From Ignavibacteriaceae bacterium (lineage in GTDB: Bacteria > Bacteroidota > Ignavibacteria > Ignavibacteriales > Ignavibacteriaceae): a stretch of 64,000 nt of DNA. The position numbers and the translations under genes are program-made. How positions within the stretch are numbered: the first letter of the stretch is position 1; each line of letters starts with the position of its first letter. Of this stretch, positions 54,443-63,375 are shown one piece after another. The stretch spans positions 124,001-188,000 of the forward strand of contig JALNZG010000004.1 in NCBI GenBank assembly GCA_023229425.1, given 5' to 3'. The notes below the pieces were generated by a model. The model was not told the origin of the DNA. It worked only from the letters and a program-made list of their open reading frames with translations, and searched no databases.

Positions 54443-54450
54443 TAATTTTA
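54443..54450 (+). promoter_or_regulatory. Possible Bacteroidetes-type -7 element upstream of glmS
   Basis: TAATTTTA matches TAnnTTTG except for the last base and lies 23 bases before the glmS ATG, in the 61-base gap after the PorU-like gene. No TTG is found at the -33 position. This is weak support. Confidence 0.25.
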
Positions 54451-54472
54451 CACAATTAATTATGAGGAAAAA

Positions 54473-56305
54473 ATGTGCGGCATTGTTGGCTACATTGGTG
54501 ATAGAAATGCGATCCCAATTTTAATTGAAGGTCTAAAAAGATTAGAATACCGCGGGTATGACTCAGCCGGTTTAGGGTTCTTTTCGGATGGGGAATTAAA
54601 TATTGTAAAAAATAAAGGAAAAGTTTCCCTTCTTGAAGAAAAAATTAATGGTGATACTCATCAATCACATATAGGAATTGGGCATACAAGATGGGCTACG
54701 CATGGAATTCCGAATGAAATTAATGCGCACCCTCATTTCAATAAAGAAAAAACACTTCTTGTAATTCATAACGGAATCATTGAAAATTATCAACCTCTCA
54801 AAAAAATTCTCATTGGAAACGGGTATGAGTTTAAAAGTGAGACCGATACTGAAGTTTTAGTTCATTTGATTGACAGTTTTCTGACTGAAGGATTTACATT
54901 GTTTAGCGCCGTACGTCATGCTTTAAATGAAGTTGAAGGAACTTATGGACTTGCAGTTTTGTCAAGCAGCGAACCCGATAAAATTGTCGTTGCTAGAAAA
55001 GGTTCTCCCCTTGTTTTAGGTATTGGTGAAAATGAAAACTTTATCGCATCCGATGTTTCTGCGTTGATTGCACATACTAAACAAGTTGTCTATCTGGAAG
55101 ACGGTGAAATTGCCGAAGTGTACAAAGACCGTTTCCGCACAAAAAACATTGAAGACGAAGAAATTCAAAAAGAAATAATTGAAGTAACTATGTCGCTTGA
55201 ACAGATTGACAAAGGTGGTTATTCCACGTTTATGTTAAAAGAAATAATGGAACAACCGGAATCGGTTCTTAATTCAATGCGTGGAAGATTAGTACATGAA
55301 GATGGAATTTCAAAACTCGGCGGACTTGAATCTGTTTTAAATCGAATTGGAAATTCTAAACGATTCATCATTTCTGCATGCGGGACTTCATGGCATTCCG
55401 GAATGGTTGGTGAATATATGTTTGAGCAATATTTACGCATCCCTACGGAAGTTGAATATGCATCCGAATTTAGATACCGCAATCCGATCATTCACCCTGA
55501 TGATACGATCTTTTTTATTTCGCAATCCGGTGAAACTGCCGATACTTTAGCCGCTATGCACGAGGCTAAACGCAAAGGTGCGCTCGTTATTGGAATTTGC
55601 AACGCTGTGGGAAGTTCAATTGCACGCGAAAGTGATGCAGGTGTTTACATTCATGCAGGACCCGAAATAGGAGTTGCTTCTACTAAAGCATTTACTGCGC
55701 AGCTTTCTGTGTTTGCGTTAATTACTTTACTTCTCGCCCGTAAAAAAGATATGAGTTTAATAGACGGACAAAAATTGGTGGAAGAATTTCAAACTATTCC
55801 GGAGAAAATCAAAAAAATCCTTCAACTAGAAAAACAAATTGAAGTGATTGCCGAGGAGTTTAAAAATGCCAAAAACTTTTTATATCTTGGTAGAGGTTAC
55901 AACTTCCCGGTTGCTCTAGAAGGTGCTCTTAAACTAAAAGAAATTTCCTACATTCATGCAGAAGGATATCCGGCTGCGGAAATGAAACATGGACCTATTG
56001 CTTTAGTTGATGAGAACATGCCGGTTGTATTTATTGCACCAAAAGATTCAACGTATGACAAAATTATTTCCAACATTGAGGAAATTAAAGCGCGCAAAGG
56101 AAAAGTTATTGCCATTGCCACCGAAGGAGATGATGACATCGACCGCTTAGCTGATTACGTTATTAAGATACCGGAAACAATCAGAATGTTAATGCCTATT
56201 TTATCTGTTATTCCTCTTCAATTATTAGCTTACCACATAGCTATGAAAAAAGGTCTAAACGTTGACCAGCCAAGGAATTTAGCCAAAAGCGTAACAGTAG
56301 AATAA
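54473..56305 (+). CDS. glmS: Glutamine-fructose-6-phosphate aminotransferase (isomerizing)
   Basis: GlmS makes glucosamine-6-phosphate, the entry to UDP-GlcNAc. It has 610 residues, a normal length. The glutaminase domain starts MCGIVGYIG with nucleophile Cys2, followed by LEYRGYDSAG and GHTRWATHG. Two SIS isomerase domains follow (SQSGETADT, STKAFTAQ), ending with the canonical DQPRNLAKSVTVE. An AGGAAA ribosome binding site is present. UDP-GlcNAc is also the precursor for the wlb pathway upstream. Confidence 0.97.
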   Translation: MCGIVGYIGDRNAIPILIEGLKRLEYRGYDSAGLGFFSDGELNIVKNKGKVSLLEEKINGDTHQSHIGIGHTRWATHGIPNEINAHPHFNKEKTLLVIHNGIIENYQPLKKILIGNGYEFKSETDTEVLVHLIDSFLTEGFTLFSAVRHALNEVEGTYGLAVLSSSEPDKIVVARKGSPLVLGIGENENFIASDVSALIAHTKQVVYLEDGEIAEVYKDRFRTKNIEDEEIQKEIIEVTMSLEQIDKGGYSTFMLKEIMEQPESVLNSMRGRLVHEDGISKLGGLESVLNRIGNSKRFIISACGTSWHSGMVGEYMFEQYLRIPTEVEYASEFRYRNPIIHPDDTIFFISQSGETADTLAAMHEAKRKGALVIGICNAVGSSIARESDAGVYIHAGPEIGVASTKAFTAQLSVFALITLLLARKKDMSLIDGQKLVEEFQTIPEKIKKILQLEKQIEVIAEEFKNAKNFLYLGRGYNFPVALEGALKLKEISYIHAEGYPAAEMKHGPIALVDENMPVVFIAPKDSTYDKIISNIEEIKARKGKVIAIATEGDDDIDRLADYVIKIPETIRMLMPILSVIPLQLLAYHIAMKKGLNVDQPRNLAKSVTVE

Positions 56306-56323
56306 CAAAAAAAAGGACCCTCT

Positions 56324-57643
56324 ATGGAAAAAACAAATGTCCTCATTATGGGTGCTGCAGGACGTGATTTCCACAACTTCAATGTCTTTTACAGAGACAA
56401 CGAAAACTACAATGTGGTTGCATTTACAGCAACACAAATCCCAAACATCAATGATCGTCTTTATCCCGCAGAGCTTGCCGGTAAATTATACCCACAAGGT
56501 ATAAAGATTTATGACGAGTCCGAGCTTGAATATCTCATAAAACAATTCAACGTGCAAGAAGTTATTTTTTCTTACTCGGATGTTCCGTTCAATTATGTAA
56601 TGACAAAAGCATCAATTGTTAATGCAGCAGGAGTCTCTTTCAGATTGCTTGGCGCAGAAGAAACAATGGTCAAAAGTACGAAACCGGTTATTTCAATTAT
56701 CGCTGTAAGAACCGGAAGCGGAAAGTCTCAAACTTCAAGAAAAATTGTTTCAATTTTAAGAGATGCCGGTAAAAGAGTTGTCGCAATTCGCCATCCAATG
56801 CCTTATGGTGATTTAGTTAAACAGAAAGTTCAACGCTTCGGATCAATTGAAGATTTGAAAATACATAAATGTACAATTGAAGAAATTGAAGAATACGAAC
56901 CGCATATTGTCAGCGGAGGAGTAATTTACTCTGGTGTTGACTACGAGGCAATTGTGCGTCAAGCTGAACAAGAAGCCGACATCATCATTTGGGACGGCGG
57001 CAATAATGATTTCCCGTTCTATCATTCTGATTTAACATTTACCGTCGTCGATCCGTTGCGCGCGGGGAATGAAATGAATTATTATCCCGGCAATACCTCG
57101 CTTCGTCTTGCGGATGTTGTGGTTATTAATAAAATTGAATCGGCTGAACCAAAAAATATAAAACTTGTTCAAGATAATATTCGTTCTGTAAATCCTAAAG
57201 CCATTGTAATTCAAGGAGCTTCACCAATAAAAGTTGAACATCCGGAATTGATTACCGGTAAACGTGTTCTTGTAGTAGAAGATGGTCCAACGCTTACCCA
57301 TGGTGAAATGGAATACGGCGCCGGAGTTGTTGCAGCATGGAATTACGGCGCTAAAGAATTAGTTGACCCGCGTCCTTACACAGTAAACTCAATTACCGCA
57401 ACGTTTAAAAAATATCCAAAGATAGGAACGCTCTTACCGGCGATGGGTTACAGTGACGAACAAATAAAAGATTTGGAAGAAACGATCAATGCGACTGATT
57501 GTGATTCAGTTATTATCGGAACGCCGATTGACTTAGGTCGATTATTGAAAATAAATAAGCCGTCAACACGCGTTCAATATGATCTACAGGAAATTGGGGA
57601 TATCACCATAGAAAAAATTCTGAAGCAAAAAGGATTCTTATGA
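56324..57643 (+). CDS. Cyclic 2,3-diphosphoglycerate synthetase-like GTPase
   Basis: This 439-residue cytoplasmic protein has an N-terminal Rossmann-like domain (NVLIMGAAGRDFHNF), a P-loop at 129-135 (RTGSGKS), IWDGGNNDFPF, and VVINKIESAEP like a GTPase NKxD site. The C-terminal CDSVIIGTPIDLGRLL is also family-typical. The family is named for archaeal cPG synthetase, but bacterial members have no settled function. It overlaps the carbamate kinase gene by four bases (ATGA), so a linked role in carbamoyl-phosphate metabolism is inferred. Confidence 0.85.
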   Translation: MEKTNVLIMGAAGRDFHNFNVFYRDNENYNVVAFTATQIPNINDRLYPAELAGKLYPQGIKIYDESELEYLIKQFNVQEVIFSYSDVPFNYVMTKASIVNAAGVSFRLLGAEETMVKSTKPVISIIAVRTGSGKSQTSRKIVSILRDAGKRVVAIRHPMPYGDLVKQKVQRFGSIEDLKIHKCTIEEIEEYEPHIVSGGVIYSGVDYEAIVRQAEQEADIIIWDGGNNDFPFYHSDLTFTVVDPLRAGNEMNYYPGNTSLRLADVVVINKIESAEPKNIKLVQDNIRSVNPKAIVIQGASPIKVEHPELITGKRVLVVEDGPTLTHGEMEYGAGVVAAWNYGAKELVDPRPYTVNSITATFKKYPKIGTLLPAMGYSDEQIKDLEETINATDCDSVIIGTPIDLGRLLKINKPSTRVQYDLQEIGDITIEKILKQKGFL

Positions 57644-58575
57644 AAAAAATTGCCGTAGTAGCTCTCGGCGGAAATGCTTTGTTAAAAGGAAGTCAGATCG
57701 GAACGATTAACGAGCAAGAAGATAATACTTACAGAACATGCAATTTTTTAACTGAATTGCTAAAACAATATAACCTTGTTATTACACACGGCAACGGACC
57801 TCAAGTAGGAAATATTCTTTTGCGGAACGAAGCGGGATATGATTCATACAAAATCCCGAAAATGCCGCTTGATATTTGTGTAGCCGATTCACAGGGAGGA
57901 ATCGGTTACATGATCGAACGACAGATACTAAATATTCTTAACGAGAAAAAAGTTAAGCGAAATGTTGTAACGCTTGTTACCCAAGTTTTGGTTGATAAAG
58001 ATGATCCGGCATTTCAGAATCCGACAAAGCCGATAGGGAAATTCTTTTTAAAAGAAGAAGCTGAACTCCTTTCGAAAGCAAATAATTGGGTCTTTAAAGA
58101 AGATGCGCGTAAAAGAGGATGGCGCAGAGTTGTTGCTTCACCTCAACCGAAAAGAATTGTTAATAAAGAAATCGTTGAAGCATTAGCGAAAAAAGGAAAC
58201 ATTGTAATTGCTGCAGGCGGCGGCGGTATTCCCGTTGTTGGAAATAACGGCAGTCTTCATGGCGTTGATGCAGTGATCGATAAAGATTTAGCTTCTGCTT
58301 TACTTGCAAACCAGATTGGCGCTGATGCTTTATTTATTTTAACTGATGTAGCAAAAGTTTCTATCAATTTTCAAAAACCGAATGCAAAAGAACTTGATAA
58401 GCTTACCATTCGCCAGGCGACAAAATATTTAAAAGCGGGAGAATTTGGTTCGGGCAGTATGGGACCGAAAATTCAAGCTGCAATATCCTTTATCAAGAAC
58501 GGTGGAAAGGAAGCGGTTATCACGGAATCTACGCAATTGCTTAATCCTTCTGCTGGTACTAGAATTGTGGCTTAG
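57640..58575 (+). CDS. arcC: Carbamate kinase
   Basis: This 311-residue amino-acid kinase-fold protein converts carbamoyl phosphate and ADP to ATP and carbamate (or the reverse). It shows VALGGNALL, THGNGPQVGNIL, ADSQGGIGYMI, KPIGKFF, the DARKRGWRRVVASPQP loop, AAGGGGIPV and GSMGPKIQAAI. The start overlaps the GTPase stop, and an ornithine carbamoyltransferase follows 115 bases later. No arginine deiminase gene is present, so the carbamoyl donor route differs from the classical ADI operon. Confidence 0.95.
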   Translation: MKKIAVVALGGNALLKGSQIGTINEQEDNTYRTCNFLTELLKQYNLVITHGNGPQVGNILLRNEAGYDSYKIPKMPLDICVADSQGGIGYMIERQILNILNEKKVKRNVVTLVTQVLVDKDDPAFQNPTKPIGKFFLKEEAELLSKANNWVFKEDARKRGWRRVVASPQPKRIVNKEIVEALAKKGNIVIAAGGGGIPVVGNNGSLHGVDAVIDKDLASALLANQIGADALFILTDVAKVSINFQKPNAKELDKLTIRQATKYLKAGEFGSGSMGPKIQAAISFIKNGGKEAVITESTQLLNPSAGTRIVA

Positions 58576-58580
58576 TGAGA

Positions 58581-58653
58581 CTTAGTGCCTTTCGTGTCCT
58601 GGTGGCAAAGTTTTCTCGCCACTAAGGCGCTAAGGACACAAAGAAACACTTAG
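58581..58653. repeat. Inverted repeat between arcC and the ornithine carbamoyltransferase gene
   Basis: Two arms, about 58581-58610 and 58615-58653, are imperfect reverse complements. The shared parts are CTTAGTG/CACTTAG, CGTGTCCT/AGGACACA and GGTGGCAAAG/CTCGCCAC. The right arm is longer by several bases (GGCGCTAAG). They can fold into a long hairpin. The element fills most of the gap and looks like a dispersed intergenic repeat, not a terminator (no T-run). Confidence 0.6.
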
Positions 58654-58690
58654 AAAAATTATTATTTTATTTTAAGAATTTGGAGAAATT

Positions 58691-59623
58691 ATGGCTGTTA
58701 ACATGAAAGGTAAAAGTTTACTCACTATTCACGAACTGAATCTTGAAGAAGTTTGGCAGATTTTTGAATTAAGTAAATCATTAAAAGAAAAAAGACTTTC
58801 CGGCGAACCGCATCGCTTGCTTGAAGGAAAGAAACTTGGGATGATCTTCTCAAAACCTTCCACAAGAACAAGAGTGTCATTTGAAGTTGGAATTTTTGAA
58901 CTTGGCGGAACTGGATTATACTTCAACCAAAATGATTTGCAATTAAACAAAAGCGAAAATGTTAGTGATACCGCTAAAGTTCTTTCGCGCTACCTTGACG
59001 GCATAATGATCCGTACCTTCGATCATCAAGATGTAGTTGATCTTGCCACGTATGGTTCGATCCCTATTATCAACGGTCTAACAGATCTGCATCATCCATG
59101 TCAGGTTCTTGCGGATTTATTTACTATTCTTGAAAAGAAAAGAACTTTGCAAGGACTAAAACTTGCCTATATTGGCGATGGTAATAATATGGCGCATAGC
59201 CTTCTGCACGGATGTGCAAAAGTTGGAATGAATATTTCCATTGCCTCTCCTTCCGGTTATATGCCGTTGGATTCTGTAATTGCGGAATCAAAAAAAGATG
59301 CGAAGTATATGGGAAGCACAATTGAAATTCTATATGATCCAATTGCTGCCGTGAAAGACGCGGATATAGTTTACACAGACGTTTGGGCAAGCATGGGACA
59401 GGAGAAGGAAGCGCAAGAAAGAAAATCAAAATTCATGAAATATCAGATCAACCCTGAGTTGGTTAAACACGCAAAAGATGATTACTTGTTTATGCATTGT
59501 CTCCCGGCTCATCGAGGTGACGAAGTTGTAAACGAAGTAATTGATTCTGCTAATTCTGTGGTGTTTGATGAAGCGGAAAACCGTCTGCATGTACAAAAAG
59601 CCGTAATGGCGTTGGTCATGTGA
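58691..59623 (+). CDS. argF: Ornithine carbamoyltransferase
   Basis: This 310-residue enzyme catalyses carbamoyl phosphate + ornithine to citrulline + phosphate, or the reverse in catabolism. It has the carbamoyl-phosphate site SKPSTRTRVSFE, the HHPCQVLADL motif and the ornithine site HCLPAHRGDEV, and ends FDEAENRLHVQKAV. A GGAGAA ribosome binding site precedes the ATG. Sited after carbamate kinase, it may act catabolically (ArcB) and not in arginine synthesis. The sequence alone does not decide. Confidence 0.94.
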   Translation: MAVNMKGKSLLTIHELNLEEVWQIFELSKSLKEKRLSGEPHRLLEGKKLGMIFSKPSTRTRVSFEVGIFELGGTGLYFNQNDLQLNKSENVSDTAKVLSRYLDGIMIRTFDHQDVVDLATYGSIPIINGLTDLHHPCQVLADLFTILEKKRTLQGLKLAYIGDGNNMAHSLLHGCAKVGMNISIASPSGYMPLDSVIAESKKDAKYMGSTIEILYDPIAAVKDADIVYTDVWASMGQEKEAQERKSKFMKYQINPELVKHAKDDYLFMHCLPAHRGDEVVNEVIDSANSVVFDEAENRLHVQKAVMALVM

Positions 59624-59692
59624 AATGGTAGAATGTAAAAAGTAGAATCTAGAAAGTTGAAAAGAGATGTATCAATTATTTATGGAGTTTAA

Positions 59693-60139
59693 ATGAAATC
59701 TTTAATGTTAACGGCGGCGGGAATACTTTTATTCTCATTGTTCGGATGTTCTTCACTGAAACTCACTCCCGCTAATTTTTCTTGGGCAATTGAGTCTGTG
59801 CTTCCGGTGAATCAAGATGGTGTAGTTACCGATAAAAGATACGCTCTCTCCTTTAACGCCAAAGCATTGTTCTTCGCGGAAAAAGGGGACAGTACTGTTT
59901 TTGTTGATGAAGAACTCCATATCATTAAAAATGAAAAAGGATATTATTTTATTACGTCGAAATCTTTTTCCGGTGTTTATGTATTTCAAGAAAGCGACGG
60001 TGCTCTTGCATTGACAAATAAAATAGCATTTGAGCAAAAACTCTCAAATCCGGCTTTCAACGCACGCTCTCCTTGGATCGAACTCGTTGAAGGAGATTCA
60101 AAGTATTTACTTGATAATAAAGGTTTAAAAGGAAATTAG
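59693..60139 (+). CDS. Small lipoprotein of unknown function
   Basis: This 148-residue protein has a type II signal peptide ending in SLFGC (Cys 19). The mature part is a short beta-rich domain (WAIESVLPV, RYALSFNAKALFF, GVYVFQE). I recognise no family. It is three bases upstream of a coiled-coil membrane protein and near a T9SS cargo gene, and may form an envelope unit with them. Confidence 0.7.
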   Translation: MKSLMLTAAGILLFSLFGCSSLKLTPANFSWAIESVLPVNQDGVVTDKRYALSFNAKALFFAEKGDSTVFVDEELHIIKNEKGYYFITSKSFSGVYVFQESDGALALTNKIAFEQKLSNPAFNARSPWIELVEGDSKYLLDNKGLKGN

Positions 60140-60142
60140 ACG

Positions 60143-61384
60143 ATGAAGACATTAATGCTTTTGTTGACTCTGTTATTTGTAAGTGGATTGAATTATGCTC
60201 AATCTGATTTTGAAATAAAACAAAATTTCTTGGCTAAGTACAAACAAATTGAAGTAACGATTGAATATGCTGACGATGAAGCAAAATGTAACACTATCGC
60301 CGGGCAGATTGAAAAATTGAAAGAGGAATTCGCTTCGCATAGTTCCCTTCTCGATAATGCATTATATCCAGATGACTTTAATTCAGCATTTGTTAAGTTG
60401 ATTAAGAAATTATCCATCAGGCAAACGGATGTTTCCCAAATAGGTGATTTAAAAGTGCAGGTCGGTGAGTTGAACGACCAGCTTCTTAAATTAAATCAGG
60501 AAAACTCTGAATTGATGCATCAAGTGCAAACGCTGAGAAGAAGCGCGACAAAGAATGCAAAGACCATTGACTCATTAAAATATCTTGTGAAAAGATTGAG
60601 CGCCAAACTTAAAGAACGCGATGAGCTTGTAATGAGTATGGTTGACAGTCTCTTCGAACAAATCACTTATATTCCCGCTTCTGTAAATGATTATGAGAGC
60701 AATGGCGTGTTCAAGAAGATTGCCTCAACAAATTTCTTTGAAAATATTAAACGCTCAGTTAACGATAATATGAAGTTCATGCGTGTTACTATTTTAACCG
60801 CAGACGACCTTAACGAGATCCGCGGGCAGCAAAAGGAGCTTTCTTCACGTTGGCAAAAAGTTGGTCCTTCACTTGCAAAAGTCTATTTACAGAGTAAGCA
60901 ACAAGCAACCGAAGTAAACCAGATAAATAATCTCTTCAACGAGTGGGAACAGGCAATTAATGATCAAATTTGGGAGAGAGTTTATAGTCTTTTTGAAAAG
61001 AAAAACATTCACTTACTCCAATTTAAATCCGGTGAAGAATTCACGAATAGTATTTCTTCGTTCGTGCAAGATGAAATAAAAAATTACGGAGTGAAAGGAA
61101 TAAATGAATCGGACAAAACCTATACCATGTTTGTTGATTCGCTTTGGTTTAAAGAAGTTGAACCCAAATGGCTTCCTTATCTTTTGAACGACAAAATGAT
61201 CTCTGAAGCGAATAAAGATTCCCTCGACAGCAGAATTAAAGAATGGAAAGAAAAAGTCTCCCCATCTCAATTCCCGTTGTGGATTATTTACGTTGTCGTT
61301 GGAATAATTATGGTGACGGTTTTATCAATTGTTATTTTTAGAAAACCGGTTAAAGCTGAGAATGATACGCAGGAAGCCGGTTGA
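60143..61384 (+). CDS. Secreted/membrane coiled-coil protein of unknown function
   Basis: This 413-residue protein has a signal peptide (to NYAQS), a helical N-terminal region and a coiled coil (about 98-160, with LKVQVGELNDQLLKLNQENS). A helical domain with a WEQAINDQIWERVY segment follows, and one TM helix lies near the C-terminus (about 380-400) before a short charged tail. The bulk should lie in the periplasm, anchored by the C-terminal helix. I recognise no family. The gene lies between a lipoprotein and a T9SS cargo gene, all in one direction with very short gaps. Confidence 0.72.
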   Translation: MKTLMLLLTLLFVSGLNYAQSDFEIKQNFLAKYKQIEVTIEYADDEAKCNTIAGQIEKLKEEFASHSSLLDNALYPDDFNSAFVKLIKKLSIRQTDVSQIGDLKVQVGELNDQLLKLNQENSELMHQVQTLRRSATKNAKTIDSLKYLVKRLSAKLKERDELVMSMVDSLFEQITYIPASVNDYESNGVFKKIASTNFFENIKRSVNDNMKFMRVTILTADDLNEIRGQQKELSSRWQKVGPSLAKVYLQSKQQATEVNQINNLFNEWEQAINDQIWERVYSLFEKKNIHLLQFKSGEEFTNSISSFVQDEIKNYGVKGINESDKTYTMFVDSLWFKEVEPKWLPYLLNDKMISEANKDSLDSRIKEWKEKVSPSQFPLWIIYVVVGIIMVTVLSIVIFRKPVKAENDTQEAG

Positions 61385-61393
61385 TAAAAATAC

Positions 61394-63178
61394 ATGAAAG
61401 CAACTTTCCCCTTTGTTTGGTTAGCTTTATTCACTTTATGCACTTTAGCCGAAGTCCGTTTTGTAAGTAAAACCGGAAGCAGCGCACCACCATATACAAG
61501 CTGGGCAACAGCAAGCGACAGCATACAAAAATGTATTAACGTTTGTAATGACGGCGATACCGTTGTTGTTGCAAATGGAGTGTATAAAGAGTCGTTAGTA
61601 ATTAATGCGGCTATTACTCTTCTTGGCAGCAGTATGGATAGCTGTGTTATTGATGGAACAGGATTGGGTGGTGATGGCTTAATTGAATTTTTTAACCATG
61701 GAACTCTTATGGGATTTAGTATAATAGGAAAAGGGATCAGTGACGGAATTGTAAATACAAGTATTGCAAACCTTGAACATAATATGAACATTTCCCAAGT
61801 AAAAATAATCAACTCAAATAGAGGTATTTTCATTGGAAGTTCAAGCGGTATAATAGATGGGGTAATAATAACAAATGTGGGTTCTGGAGTTGAAACATTT
61901 TGTATTTATGATACATGCAAACCAAAGATTACTAATTGTCTCATTCTTACTAAAAAAAATAATGGGGGTGGCGATTATGGTATTTATTTGGACTACGGTG
62001 GGGGTCAACCTGTAATAACAAATAATATAATAGTTGCTTTAGGTTTTGGATATGGGGGGATTGATAATGGTCCACTTAAAAAGAAAATAATTACAAATAA
62101 TCTAGTAGCTGGTTTTAATGGAAACATAAATGCTGGAGGTGTAAAAGACACCGCTTTTATAGTCAATAATATTTGTAGCGATTATAAAATTGGATTTACG
62201 CCATATGCAAGTATAGAAGGAGTTTCCAATAAAACAGTTTTGTTAAATAATATTGTTGTAAATAATGATATTGGAGTAGAAGTTTTTGCAACACCGTTTA
62301 AATCTGATTATAATCTTTATTGGAATAATCAAGTAAATGCCACAAACGGATTAGTGTTTGGGGCGAATGATGTTTTTGCCGACCCGATGTTTGTAAAGGA
62401 TACAGTTGCACGTTCATTTAATTATGACTATCACCTTCAGAAATACTCACCGGCGATAGATGCTGGAGACCCAACCATTCTTGATAAAGATGGGAGTAGA
62501 AGTGATATTGGCATGTATGGAGGTCCATTAGGTGAAAGTTATACTTATCAAGACCTTGCACCAAAACCACCAAGAAATCTAACTGCTTCGGTAAACAATG
62601 GAAATATTTCGCTCAAGTGGTTAAAGAATACGGAAGCGGATTTCAGTTACTACAAAGTTTACCGCGATGTTTCGGAGGATTTCATTTACGATTCAACAAG
62701 AATTATAGCCAAGATTACCGACACTACCTATACAGAACCGATTCCTCAACAAGGAAAAATAGTTTATTACAAAGTAACGGCTTGGGATAGCACAACTCAT
62801 CAATCACCGGCAAGTGAGGAAATCTTGGTAAATGTAACGAATGTAGAGACTCCACAGTTGATGGCAAATGATTATAAACTTTTTCAGAACTACCCGAACC
62901 CTTTTAATCCGTCAACAATGATAAGTTACCGGATAAAAGAAAGAGGATATGTAAAATTAGTAGTCCACGACATTAAAGGTGAGTTGGTAAAAGTTTTAGT
63001 AAACCAAGAACAAGAAGCCGGCTACTATGAGCAAACATTTTCGGCGGAAGGAATAACTCAGCCGGATTTAGGTCTCGGCAATATTGCCAGCGGGGTATAT
63101 TTATTTTCGCTGACAGTAATAGGAGAAAGTGGGATTCCGGTTTTTACAGCTATGAAAAAATCAATTTTGGTGAAATGA
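61394..63178 (+). CDS. T9SS-secreted right-handed beta-helix protein
   Basis: This 594-residue surface or secreted protein has a signal peptide (to LAE) and a right-handed parallel beta-helix (about 25-380). The helix opens with a CINVCNDGDTVVVANGVYKES DUF1565/PbH1-like segment and is rich in TNN/NNI turns. A fibronectin type III domain spans about 395-485. The C-terminal T9SS type A sorting domain starts at N499 (NYPNPFNPS), with VHDIKGELVKVL, ASGVYLF and a KSILVK end. The helix may bind or cut a polysaccharide, but no catalytic set is evident. Confidence 0.87.
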   Translation: MKATFPFVWLALFTLCTLAEVRFVSKTGSSAPPYTSWATASDSIQKCINVCNDGDTVVVANGVYKESLVINAAITLLGSSMDSCVIDGTGLGGDGLIEFFNHGTLMGFSIIGKGISDGIVNTSIANLEHNMNISQVKIINSNRGIFIGSSSGIIDGVIITNVGSGVETFCIYDTCKPKITNCLILTKKNNGGGDYGIYLDYGGGQPVITNNIIVALGFGYGGIDNGPLKKKIITNNLVAGFNGNINAGGVKDTAFIVNNICSDYKIGFTPYASIEGVSNKTVLLNNIVVNNDIGVEVFATPFKSDYNLYWNNQVNATNGLVFGANDVFADPMFVKDTVARSFNYDYHLQKYSPAIDAGDPTILDKDGSRSDIGMYGGPLGESYTYQDLAPKPPRNLTASVNNGNISLKWLKNTEADFSYYKVYRDVSEDFIYDSTRIIAKITDTTYTEPIPQQGKIVYYKVTAWDSTTHQSPASEEILVNVTNVETPQLMANDYKLFQNYPNPFNPSTMISYRIKERGYVKLVVHDIKGELVKVLVNQEQEAGYYEQTFSAEGITQPDLGLGNIASGVYLFSLTVIGESGIPVFTAMKKSILVK

Positions 63179-63375
63179 GTGTAATTTTTAAAGTTTAATT
63201 TGGAAGTGACATTTGAATTAACTTCTGAAAAACTTTAATGATCAAAAAGAAGCTGTACTTTAAGTAACAGGTAATCAGAGATTAGAATTAGATGCCTCGT
63301 TTTTCGTACAATTTCCTCTTTATTCGGTATTCACACTCGATTTTCCCTACAGTAAGCTGGGATTTCTTAATACCA

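Noticed and set aside
54412..54472. glmS ribozyme upstream of glmS
   Set aside because: The gap is only 61 bases, too short for the ribozyme, and no matching core is visible. The ribozyme is chiefly known from Gram-positives.
61288..61833. Open frame of 181 codons on the minus strand
   Set aside because: It lies antisense to the end of the coiled-coil gene and the start of the beta-helix gene, both well supported. Its translation is low in complexity and shows no domain.
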